Shown one piece after another: positions 1 through 7,898 of a stretch of DNA of 11,840 nt. Within the stretch, counting starts at the first letter, position 1, and each line of letters starts with the position of its first letter. The notes under the pieces were generated by a model. It did not search any database and was not told where the DNA came from. It saw nothing but the letters and a program-made list of their open reading frames with translations. A program made the position numbers and the translations under genes. The DNA comes from Thalassiosira profunda (taxonomy: Eukaryota > Bacillariophyta > Thalassiosirophyceae > Thalassiosirales > Thalassiosiraceae), in assembly GCA_036939355.1 (NCBI GenBank), contig JALLAP010000562.1, positions 1-11,840 of the forward strand, written 5' to 3'.

Positions 1-343
1 TGAGCAGCCTTCGAGGGGTCATTTGCGACAAAAGACCTCTCAGCCCGGCACTCGCGTGGTCACTTTGGGTGCACCTTGTGGGCCGCGGGGCTGTGGTTCG
101 TTTCACGCTCTCTCTGTTGCCCTCCCGCTTCTTCACGCTTCCTTTGCAGCATCAAGGGGCGGCCGACGACTAATCGACGACCAGCGAGACCTCTCGGGCT
201 GTTCTGGCAGTAGCCCGCATTGCAACTAGCGTCGCCAAGCGCCGATGATAACACAAACTGTCGGGCGGAGGCAGCGCAGACCAACAACGTTGCGGCTTGA
301 GCTCGAGCGTCGGCCACATTTGCAATAGCGCCATCGAACAACC
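1..343. other. 5' flank of gene 1, no gene recognised
   Basis: I see no supportable gene in this stretch. The open frame at 23-229 begins with TTG and has no recognisable motif, and the long minus-strand frames are shadows of low-complexity GC-rich DNA. It presumably holds the promoter and 5' UTR of the secreted-protein gene that begins at 344. Two copies of the palindrome TTGCAA lie at 220-225 and 320-325, and the same hexamer recurs in introns 1-4 of that gene. No convincing TATA box is visible. Confidence 0.5.
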
Positions 344-418
344 ATGAAGCTCCACCGCCCCGCCTCCCTCGCCCTCCCGGCCCTCGCGCTCCTCTTTGGC
401 GCCCGCGGCGTCGACGCC
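344..418 (+). other. Signal peptide region of the gene 1 protein
   Basis: The first 25 codons give a short basic start (MKLHRP) and a hydrophobic core rich in Leu and Ala. Cleavage is likely near the VDA motif before Asp26-Cys27. The next residues are polar and Cys-rich, as expected of a mature secreted domain. The exact cleavage site is inferred. Confidence 0.8.
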
Positions 419-3400
419 GACTGCTCGGCGCAAGACGGCACCGACGTCGACACTTGCGCCAACTGGGGAAACACCCCCGCAAACTTGCTTCCAAATGATG
501 GCGGCTCCTCCTGCTGCCGATACAACACCGGATCCAACCTGTGCGAGCCGACGAACACCTGCAACTGCGCCTCTTACGCCGGCGCCGACGCCGACCTCTG
601 CGCCGCGGCGGATCCGGAGGCGTTCGACCAATGCTTTCTGGTGGGCGGCACCACGTGCACGGCCGTGGCGGCGCCGACGGCGAGCCCCACCGACCGGCCG
701 TCGGGCCAACCCTCGGCCCAACCGTCGAGCGCCCCCTCGGCCCAACCGTCGTCGACTCCGTCCGAAGATCCGTCGGCCCAACCGTCAAGCGCCCCGAGCG
801 GCCAGCCGTCTTCTTTGCCTTCGGAGGCCCCGTCTACTTCTGCGGCGCCGTCGTCGCAGGTGCGTATGATGTGTCGTATTGCAAAAACTACTCATGCACA
901 TTACGCAAGGACGGCCATAAGAACTCACAACACACCCCGCCTCTTGTTCTCTTCTTTGTCGCACACAGCCCTCGGAGAACCCGTCCGTCTCGCACTGGCC
1001 GACCTCGCAGGTGCGTAAAAGATGCCGTGCATGTGCATTCGTCTTTGCAATGTTGCAATAATCTTACCTGTGTTTTGCACGTCGTGCACAATCTTTTCGC
1101 AGCCCTCGAGCCAGCCCAGCGGCGCCCCCTCCGCGGAGCCGTCGGGCGCGCCATCGGAGGCGCCGTCGTCTCTGCCGTCGTCGACCCCCTCCGAAGCGCC
1201 CTCCGCCCCGCCGAGTTCCAGCCCCTCCGAGGCGCCCAGCGCGCAACCCAGCGCGACGCCGTCGGCCCAACCTTCGAACAGCCCCTCCTTCAACCCGAGC
1301 GTGTCGCACTGGCCGACGAGCATGCCGTCCGAGACGCCGTCGATTTCGTCGCAGCCCTCCACGTCGACGGCGCCGTCATCGCAGGTGCGTGTGCACTGAT
1401 GTGTGCACATGACATGTCGTATTGCAAAAGCTACCTTCCTACTCGAGGAGGCAGGCGCGTTTGCACCGACCCTTTGCAAAGCAAATGCTCATATCTTCGC
1501 CTCCCTATTCCATTGTACACAGCCTTCCATGAACCCCTCGGTCTCGATCTGGCCGACCTCGCAGGTGCGTACGAGTTGCAACGCCCGTGCACATTCCTTT
1601 GGCATTTTTGCAGTACCCTGACACTCTGTTTGCCATACCATCTTCAGCCCTCGAGCCAGCCCAGCGAAGGGCCTTCGGCGCAACCGAGCAGCGCCCCTTC
1701 GGCTCCGCCGTCGAGCCAGCCATCGGCGCAACCGAGCCGAGAGCCGTCGAGTGCGCCATCAGCCATGCCTTCGAGTTCACCCTCGGCCATGCCATCGAGG
1801 CAGCCCTCCTCGTCACCATCGGCACAACCGTCGGCCGTTCCGTCAGAGGCCCCGAGCAGTCAACCCTCCTCATCGCCATCGGCACAACCGTCGGCCGTTC
1901 CTTCGGAGGCTCCAAGCGCTCAACCGTCCAGTGCTCCCTCCGCCATGCCTTCGAGCCAGCCCAGCGAGAGCCCAAGCGCGCAGCCGTCCAGCGCACCATC
2001 CACAATGCCTTCGAGCCAGCCCAGCGAAAGCCCTTCGGCCAATCCATCGCAGGGCTGCGAGAACACCAAGACCGACTGCGGCTGGGGCATCTTCAAGTAA
2101 GTCGAAGTCTCTTATCTCAACAACCTTGCGGCGAGCTGGCAACTAATCCCATCATCATTCTACTCGAAACAGCCCCTGGACGTGCCGCTGTGATTGCCCG
2201 GTCGGCATCTGCCTCGACAACAACGACCAGTGCTACCACCCCTGCGCGGACACCATTCACACCAACCCCTGGGCCGGCTGCTCCCCCGGCTGGGACTGCC
2301 CATGGTTCCCTGACGCCGAAAAAGGCCACTGCGCGTCGGACATGCACCAGCCGAACCACTTCGAAATTTATCGGACCGCCGAGGAGTGCTGCGAGGAGCA
2401 CTACGCCAACGACGCCGCCGGCTGCCTCGCGGAGAGCAAGGCCCCGTGGATCTACCACTACGATCAGAATACGGCGTGGCCCGACCACGACGGCCACGCG
2501 CCGTATCCGTGGCCCAAGCACTTCCCGGGGACCGGCGAACATGTCAGCGACCAGCCTCCAGAATCTTGGGGGACGTGGAACGAGTGGTCCGGGTGGGGCC
2601 AGGAGCGCGGCAACGGGCCAGCGTGGTATCCCGACCTCATCAACAAATTGAATTGTGTCTACGATAACAACTACGAAGACTGGATGAACGACGAGGGCTT
2701 CGCGCGGGAGTACCTCTTTCCTCAAAGCGAGTACGACGACGCGGGCACGACGCGGGACGGGGGCATGGAGGATTGCTGCGAGAAGTGGTGAGTAGAGACA
2801 AACGGAAGAGACTCTCGGTGTTTGGCGTTGCTTCGACGAAATGCTCACATGATATGCCCTCTTTCCAACTACTCGATACACAGGTTCCCCCAGAAGGGCG
2901 ACAGTTGTCCCGACGCCAACCCCTTCAACCCCGTAAACCCTGAGGCCGAAGATGAGGCTTGGAATGGAGACCCTTACCCCATGAATCAGTGAGTGTCATT
3001 TCATTCGCCTTGCTGCTTGCTGCTCCTCTGCGTTTGTCCTCACTTACCTGATAATTCGACAATTCTCTCCCGCAGCTACTACTTCCCCGACTTCGAGGCG
3101 GGCTCGTGCGGCTTCGGTCGGGACTACCCGGCCTGGATGGGCTACAACAGTTACGAAAAGCACTACCTCTTCCGCCCCGAGGACGCCGACCTGTGCTGCG
3201 ACAAGTTTTTCCCCAACGTGGGCAACTGTCCGTACGTGCGGCATACCGACCCCGGAGCCATCAAGACGGGCTACTATTGGGAATCTTATCAAGAGGACCA
3301 GGCCAACGATGAGAAGATGCCGCTGGTGTACAACCACACTTATTGGCCGGACATCCACGGCCAGACTTGTGTCAACGGGACCGACTATCCGGACTGGATG

Positions 3401-3748
3401 GCCTCCGACGTCGACTACAAGCGACTGTATCTCTTCGGAAGACTCGACGGCTGCTGTAAGGAGTGGTTCGCGGATTGGGGCCTCCAGGACTGCATGGACA
3501 ATGTCCGACAAGGGTTTTATCACTACGATCCTTGTGCGACGAACGATCGGAATCCGGAAGACTGCGACACCACCGTCAACTGGAGCAGCGAGGAGGCCCA
3601 TACTCGGAGCAAGTGGTACCCGGACATCGACGGTCACGAATGCAAAAACGACGGGGCCATGCCGGACTGGATGATAGAGGACGGCTACTCGATATGGTAC
3701 ACGTTCAACACCGAGGAACAGTGCTGCGCAGGATTCGGCTTTTGCTGA
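344..3748 (+). CDS. Secreted modular protein: Cys-rich head, PSxx stalk, five Cys modules
   Basis: The model has eight exons: 344-859, 969-1010, 1103-1384, 1523-1564, 1648-2096, 2173-2787, 2884-2988 and 3076-3748. They join to 2724 nt (907 residues) with no internal stop. Introns 1-4 are phase 0 and all begin CAG|GTGCGT; introns 5-7 are phase 2 (GTAAGT, GTGAGT, GTGAGT). The start has A at -3. Residues 1-25 form a clear signal peptide (LALPALALLFGARG core). Residues 27-105 carry ten Cys, 119-429 are a PSxx tract, 430-486 are Cys-rich again, and 487-907 hold five Cys modules. NxS/T sequons lie in the C-terminal part (for example NHT near 770 and NGT near 784). PSxx tracts are common in diatom extracellular proteins, so a wall, adhesive or surface role is my inference. 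I do not recognise a named family, and no catalytic motif is visible. Confidence 0.85.
830..1130 (+). repeat. Exon-intron cassette, copy 1
   Basis: The unit contains the end of exon 1 (PSTSAAPSSQ), intron 1 (860-968, 109 nt), the 42-nt exon 2 (PSENPSVSHWPTSQ), intron 2 (1011-1102, 92 nt) and the start of exon 3 (PSSQPSG). It matches copy 2 in order, intron phase (0), donor sequence (GTGCGT) and acceptor type. The introns share sequence too: TGTCGTATTGCAAAA, one variable base, then CTAC occurs in both intron 1 and intron 3. Confidence 0.85.
1355..1670 (+). repeat. Exon-intron cassette, copy 2
   Basis: The unit contains the end of exon 3 (PSTSTAPSSQ), intron 3 (1385-1522, 138 nt), the 42-nt exon 4 (PSMNPSVSIWPTSQ), intron 4 (1565-1647, 83 nt) and the start of exon 5 (PSSQPSE). 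The first 19 nt of exons 3 and 5 are identical (CCCTCGAGCCAGCCCAGCG). Exons 2 and 4 differ at only a few bases. A tandem duplication covering coding and intronic DNA is the simplest reading. Confidence 0.85.
1801..2040 (+). repeat. 60-bp higher-order repeats in exon 5
   Basis: A 57-nt block at 1801-1857 is repeated at 1861-1917 with a few, mostly synonymous, changes. Both copies encode QPSSSPSAQPSAVPSEAPS. A second pair at about 1942 and 2002 shares ATGCCTTCGAGCCAGCCCAG, again at 60-nt spacing. Sixty nucleotides equal five PSxx tetrapeptides, so expansion occurred in units larger than the tetrapeptide. Confidence 0.85.
2300..3745 (+). repeat. Five tandem Cys/aromatic modules
   Basis: The consensus is an aromatic residue then PD, a Cys about 6-8 residues later, a DWM or AWM motif, a YxF motif, an adjacent Cys pair followed by about three residues and Phe or Tyr, then a last Cys. 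Copies are at residues 487-528 (A), 595-657 (B), 686-735 (C), 773-823 (D) and 864-907 (E). A is the most diverged and lacks the WM motif. E ends abruptly as CCAGFGFC. With four Cys per module, two disulfides each is a reasonable guess. Intron 6 falls inside the CCEKW motif of module B and intron 7 lies just before module C, both in phase 2. I believe such modules occur in other diatom secreted proteins but cannot name a domain family. Confidence 0.8.
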
Positions 3749-3905
3749 TTGGAAGGATCATTGATTGGAGCTGTGGAGAGTAGAGAGAACATACTAGAGT
3801 TCCGTGTGTCCACATTCGCTAACCCAACTCATCTACCAGCACACAACGCTCAACACGCTAGCCTGAATTTCACATATTCGACGCAACCACTCCAGCTTGT
3901 GCATA
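3749..3905. terminator. Convergent 3' intergenic gap between genes 1 and 2
   Basis: These 157 bp separate the stop codons of two genes facing each other, so both 3' UTRs and polyadenylation sites must lie here or overlap into the opposite gene. I see no AATAAA signal on either strand. No other structure is evident. Confidence 0.4.
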
Positions 3906-6182
3906 TCATTGGTCGTGGCTTTCTCTCAGCTCCTTCATCAGCCGCTGATACTTGAGATTGCACAGCATCAACTCCTCGTTGGCACGCGCCTTCGCAGCTG
4001 CTTCCTTTTCCATCTCCAACTTCCAGTGTCCTCCGCCGTCGTCCTTCTTCTCCTCCTGGCAGGAGGATGCCGCGAGGTGGTCTCGCGCGATTCCCTCCCT
4101 CGTCATGGCGTCCGATATCTTTGTGAGGAGGGGATTGGACTCGTTCAGCTGCTCCGTGAAGAGCTCGACCTGGCGCTGCGCAAAGTCGTAGGCGGCGGTG
4201 TCCCCGCAATCCTTGGCATTCGACGCTTCGAGCATGGCTTTTGTCACCTCAATGGACAGAAAGAGCGTGAGGAAGTTGCGTATCCCAAAGCCCCCGCATC
4301 CAGGCTTTATCTGTTTGGGGCACCCATCTGGCCCGGTGCATTCCGAACAAACTCTCTGAATGAACTCGAAGAACGGCGCTTCCTCTCCCGAGGCTCGTTG
4401 GAGAATGTTGCAGGTGAATATCTGGAACAAAAGGTCTTCGCCCTGCACGTCAACCAGAATCTGGTTGCGCACGATGGCGACGTAGGATTCTTCCGAGAGG
4501 TGGTCCCGCAAAAGATTCCAAAGGTTGGCATAGCGCGAATGCGAGACGGTCCGGACCACCTCCTCCCAATTCTGCAGGTACTCCCCGAGATACGACGCGG
4601 GAACGTTCGCTTCGATGGTTTGCCGAATGAAATCCTCCGACGCGTCGAGGACGAGCGACCCGTCGTCGTGGAGGAGGCCTTCCGCGGCGCAAATGTCGTA
4701 CACGATGCCGGCGCACTCCCACGAGAGCAAGCCCCCGGAAGGAGCGGCGAAGTTCTCCTTACTCGGCCGCCCCTTCACCAGCATCTCTTTGGTGAGGATG
4801 CCATAATACGATCGCGGTATGTTCAGAAACGTGAAGCCCTCTCCAAACATCTTCCGCCGATCGTTCGCCCGCTGGACGAAGTCGATGATGTTCCCCACCC
4901 GCGACGCGACGTGCTGCACTCCCTGTCCGATCTCCTCCAGAAATCCGTGGACGTGCCCGACGTTCGTCAGCGCGTTGTTGATGGGGAGGTAAATCTGGCT
5001 TTGGTCCTTCAGCGCGGCGTCCTTCTCCGCCGTCGTCAACGCCGCCCGGTTGCCCGTCACCGTAGACTCGATTTGGGCCTCGCCCGCGGCAACAACACCA
5101 GCATTGAAATCCACTTTCGGCGTAAACGACAGGACATCCTCGAGCGTTTCCAGGAAGCCCGTCCGGCTGTTTACATTGCTTACCCAGTGGTCAAAGTAGG
5201 CCGCGTGCCCGCCGCGAAACTCGGCCGGCACGCCCACCATGCCCGGGAGTTTGCAATTCGCCGTCGCCCCGTCCCTCTCCTCGCCCACGGGCTCCACGAA
5301 CCGCAGCCGCGTGCCCTCGTCGGCCCCCGACCCGCCCCGCTCGCCTCGATAGTACGCGTAGACCTCGAGCACCCGCGCCTCCGTTTCGTACAGTTTTGCC
5401 CCGCCGCGGTATTCCTCGGGGAGCAGCGCGGGATGGAGTCGGGCGTACCGATCGAAGATTCGATCGAGACCGCCGTTGTGCACCTCGAAGGCGAGGACGG
5501 AGATGCCCTATAAGAGATGGGAGCAAGTGGATGAGTGCATAAGATGTGTGCATAAGATGTGAGAGTGGCAAGTGCCGCGATACTCGCCTGCCGGTTGGAA
5601 TGCGCATTGTAAAACTTGCGGACGTTGGCTGAACGATTGACACGAAACCAATATCAGATCTAGCATCACAAGAGGCCATTATGTGAGGAATCAAACCATT
5701 CACTCACCGGCATCAAAATGGCGGTACCCCCCTTCCACACTCGCCGCCCCCTCCGCCCCGTCGTTCGCCGCCGTGACCACAATCTGGACGCCCCCCGGAT
5801 CGCCCGACGTTACCACCACCGACCGCGTCGTCGCTGAGCCGCCCGCATCCGCCGGGTCGGGATAACATCCCGTGACGCGAAATCCGAACCCGGCGATGAG
5901 TTGCTTGACGACGTCTCGTCCGTGCGGCACGAAGGCCGCGTCGTCTTCGTTGCGGAGGGAGCTCCAGATCTTTCGTCCCTCGGCAATGTCCACGGCGGCC
6001 CCAGAAGCAGTGTTGTCGTCGAAGATTTCGTGGAACCGATCAAGGTCGGCCGCCAGCGCCTGATACTCCGACAGGGGGGCGACGCGGTCGGCGTACAGCT
6101 GTATGTGGGAGAAGCTGATTTCTAAGCCGCCGCCGCTCTCGCCGCCCTCTGCGGCCGTGCCGTCGCTGGAAATGCTCGCCAT
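3906..6182 (-). CDS. HPD: 4-hydroxyphenylpyruvate dioxygenase-like Fe(II) enzyme, enlarged
   Basis: Three exons (6182-5708, 5628-5588, 5507-3906) give 705 residues. HPPD converts 4-hydroxyphenylpyruvate to homogentisate, a precursor of tocopherol and plastoquinone and a step in tyrosine breakdown. The N-terminal VOC half (about 23-240) has SVVVTSG, TA, FDA and a GISVLAFEV strand. The C-terminal half carries the expected iron ligands: His279 in YFDHWVSN, His371 in GQGVQHVA and Glu553 in FFEFIQR. Substrate-pocket equivalents are also present: Asn349 in LPIN, Gln370, Gln534 and Phe536 in FQIF, and the GGFG loop at 577-580. HPPDs are usually about 350-450 residues. Here the extra length lies before residue 95, at about 411-510, and in a charged, helical C-terminal tail after about 600. 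The start is ACCATGG, a strong Kozak context. No targeting peptide is evident. It could be a divergent paralogue with another substrate. Confidence 0.82.
5508..5587 (-). other. GC-AG intron in the HPPD-like gene
   Basis: The 80-nt intron starts CAG|GCGAGT and ends TTATAG. The neighbouring GT (GAGTATCG) would shift the frame, whereas the GC donor keeps the frame and joins HSNRQ to GISVLAFEV, which matches the HPPD fold. GC-AG introns are a known minor class that usually has a strong CAG exon end, as here. The intron also contains a 13-bp tandem duplication, GTGCATAAGATGT, at 5535-5560 on the + strand. Confidence 0.75.
5588..5628 (-). other. 41-nt microexon of the HPPD-like gene
   Basis: It lies between intron 1 (5629-5707, 79 nt, GTGAGT...TTCAG) and the GC-AG intron. 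With the G left over from exon 1 it encodes ANVRKFYNAHSNRQ. This bridges the FDA and GISVLAFEV motifs, a segment expected in HPPD N-terminal domains, and that continuity is the main reason to accept so short an exon. Confidence 0.8.
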
Positions 6183-6492
6183 GGTTGCCAGCTGTCCCTT
6201 GCTGGATTTATGGGCAAGCAGCGCCCGCGTGGCCGGAATGCCATCGTCGAGAGGTGGACGTGTTCTGCGGATCAGAATTTCTGCGGCTGACTTCCTGATA
6301 CTGATTCCTCTGTGAATTTATTCAGATCCTACGGAGGAATTCAAACGAGAGGGGACAACGGCCCACCCCCCCCTCTCCCTGCGCGCTCTCCGCCTCGACG
6401 GGGGCGGCGCGCTGGCCATCAGTCGAGGCGGTGGAAGGCCCGGAGGCGTGGTATCGTGGCGGAGGCGGCTGCAATTTTACACCTCAGTACAA
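6183..6492. promoter_or_regulatory. Divergent promoter region between genes 2 and 3
   Basis: These 310 bp lie between two start codons on opposite strands and must hold both promoters. The region is GC-rich with a pyrimidine-rich stretch at about 6364-6392. I see no clear TATA box. The sequence TTTTACACCTCAG at 6474-6486 resembles a splice acceptor just before the gene 3 start, so a 5'-UTR intron is possible but unproven. No gene is recognised here. Confidence 0.45.
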
Positions 6493-7788
6493 ATGATGGA
6501 AGAGGAGTGGGTGGAATACGACGGCGGGGCGGTCCGGGATTGGCACCGGAGTGCCCGCCGGATCCGGGTGGCTCAGGGCGTCTCCGTTCCATCTGGGGCC
6601 TTCGAGGACTGTCGAGATTTGATGGCAGTCGATCTGAGCAACGTCACCAATATCTCGTTCAATGCCTTCAATAATTGCACCTCACTTGAGCGTGTTGTTT
6701 GGCCTACTGCCTCTGCCGTCGACATCGGGGAGGAAGCGTTTGCCCATTGTTCGAGTTTGGAGGATATCGATTTGAGCAATGCAACATATATTGGAGAATG
6801 GGCATTCGTAGCGTGCAAGGCGACAAGAATAACCATCCCACCGTCCGTCGCTGAAATCGGACTTGGTGCTTTTGAACAATGCGATAAATTGATGGAGGTG
6901 GAGCTCTGCGAGGGGATCCAGCACATTGGACAGCAAGCCTTCTTGGATTGCAGAGCTTTGGCCCGAATCACTATCCCATCTTCTGCTGTTGACATCGGAT
7001 CCATTGCATTTGAAGGCTGTTGGAGTTTGTCGGAAGTGGAATTGAACGAGGGGCTGCAGCGTATTGGAAAGCGGGCATTTAACGAGTGCTCATCGCTGGT
7101 CCACGTCAATATCCCCTCGACTACGGTGGAGGTCGGCAATTTGGCGTTTGGTCAATGCAATCAGTTAAGGCACGTGGAGCTTCAGGAGGGGCTCCAGAAG
7201 ATCGGAACAAATGCATTTTGTTACTGCCGCTCATTGGAGCGCATCACCATCCCCTCTTCAGTCATGTCGATTATGGGATCTGCATTTGGGTATTGCAGCA
7301 GCCTTGCAGAGGTGACTCTGCTGGAGGGGGTCCATTGCATTGAGGATGACACTGGTGGAACCTTCTATCGCTGTACCTCTTTGGAGCATATCAACATTCC
7401 TCCCGTTGCATTAGTGATTGATATTCAAGAAAGCAGCTGCCAGTTTCAGAGGACTACTATGCCTGTGTCTGAGATGTTCGTGAGGAAGCTTGTCGTCTCA
7501 AAGTGGATGCAACACAGGAGTCCAAGCCAGCTTGCGCAGGCTGAGGCCAAGGTGAACGAAATCCTAGGGCGCCGTCAGCAGACAGAGGGACAGAAAATTC
7601 GACGCATCCGAGAGTGGTTTGCCTACTTTGACCTGTTGGACGTGACGACGATGCTCGAGTTGGCTATCTGGAGATTATCCAACATAGATGGCAACGCACA
7701 GGATGCAGGAGCCCGGCAGGCGAACCGTAGAAACTGCGGCAGCGACATGAACGTCATCATTCCTGGCGTTTTGCGATTCCTGGCATAG
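6493..7788 (+). CDS. BspA-type leucine-rich repeat protein
   Basis: A single exon encodes 431 residues from the ATG at 6493. The second ATG at 6496 has the better context (A at -3, G at +4) and may be the true start. The frame is open further upstream to a TGA at 6313 but has no earlier ATG. Residues 36-304 contain twelve LRR_5/BspA repeats, each with an AFxxC signature (one is TFYRC), mostly 22-24 residues apart. They alternate between a VELxEGLQxIG form and an ITIPSSVxxIG form. The C-terminal part (about 325-431) has an IREWFAYFDLLDVTTMLELAIW helix (in two segments: IREWFAYFDLL and DVTTMLELAIW) and a short VIIPGVLRFL ending. There is no signal peptide or membrane segment. Such proteins are abundant in diatoms; LRRs of this kind bind proteins, but the partner is unknown. 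Confidence 0.88.
   Translation: MMEEEWVEYDGGAVRDWHRSARRIRVAQGVSVPSGAFEDCRDLMAVDLSNVTNISFNAFNNCTSLERVVWPTASAVDIGEEAFAHCSSLEDIDLSNATYIGEWAFVACKATRITIPPSVAEIGLGAFEQCDKLMEVELCEGIQHIGQQAFLDCRALARITIPSSAVDIGSIAFEGCWSLSEVELNEGLQRIGKRAFNECSSLVHVNIPSTTVEVGNLAFGQCNQLRHVELQEGLQKIGTNAFCYCRSLERITIPSSVMSIMGSAFGYCSSLAEVTLLEGVHCIEDDTGGTFYRCTSLEHINIPPVALVIDIQESSCQFQRTTMPVSEMFVRKLVVSKWMQHRSPSQLAQAEAKVNEILGRRQQTEGQKIRRIREWFAYFDLLDVTTMLELAIWRLSNIDGNAQDAGARQANRRNCGSDMNVIIPGVLRFLA
6598..7404 (+). repeat. Twelve BspA-like LRR units
   Basis: AF(x)2C signatures recur at protein positions 36, 58, 82, 104, 126, 149, 172, 195, 218, 241 and 264, with a diverged last copy (TFYRC) at 290. The spacing is almost exactly 23 residues from the fifth copy to the eleventh and then stretches to 26, where the last unit carries a short acidic insertion (EDDTGG). 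The alternation of two repeat types gives a 46-residue super-period in the middle of the array. Confidence 0.88.
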
Positions 7789-7898
7789 CGGGGAGATTGT
7801 CTCGCATATGCATCGATTGTTGAAGATGTATCGCATTTGTAGAAAAGAGGACAATAGCACCTAAAGCTCAGGTTGCATAGACGTAGCATTCACGAGCA
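7789..7898. terminator. Convergent 3' gap between genes 3 and 4
   Basis: Only 110 bp separate the stop codons of the LRR gene (+) and the GTPase gene (-). Both polyadenylation sites must be here, or the two transcripts overlap. No AATAAA is seen on either strand. Confidence 0.4.

Larger units (their letters stand above)
698..2052 (+). repeat. PSxx tetrapeptide tract spanning exons 1-5
   Basis: Residues 119-429 are built from the tetrapeptide P-S-x-x, with x drawn mainly from Ala, Gln, Ser, Glu, Gly and Thr. It probably forms an extended, heavily O-modified stalk between the two Cys-rich parts. The tract is interrupted by three copies of an NPSVSxWPTS motif: exon 2, near the end of exon 3, and exon 4. 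Because it is GC-rich and low in complexity, it produces long open frames in other frames and on the other strand, which should not be annotated. Confidence 0.9.

Noticed and set aside
60..788. Minus-strand open frames of 242 and 203 residues over the start of gene 1
   Set aside because: Arg/Gly-rich translations with no motif, antisense to the signal peptide and PSxx exons.
925..1479. Minus-strand 184-residue frame
   Set aside because: Antisense of PSxx DNA (Gly-Ala-Glu repeats) crossing several introns; no independent support.
541..2100. 519-residue open frame on the + strand
   Set aside because: It reads exon 1 in the wrong frame and through introns 1-4, and only its last part coincides with true exon 5. 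Its openness comes from the GC-rich PSxx repeats.
3897..5513. 538-residue + strand frame antisense to gene 2
   Set aside because: The opposite strand has clear HPPD ligands and motifs; this frame is basic and motif-free.
6448..6492. GTG start for the LRR gene
   Set aside because: Nuclear genes rarely use GTG; two ATGs lie just downstream, and family members usually begin close to the WHRSARRIRV segment.
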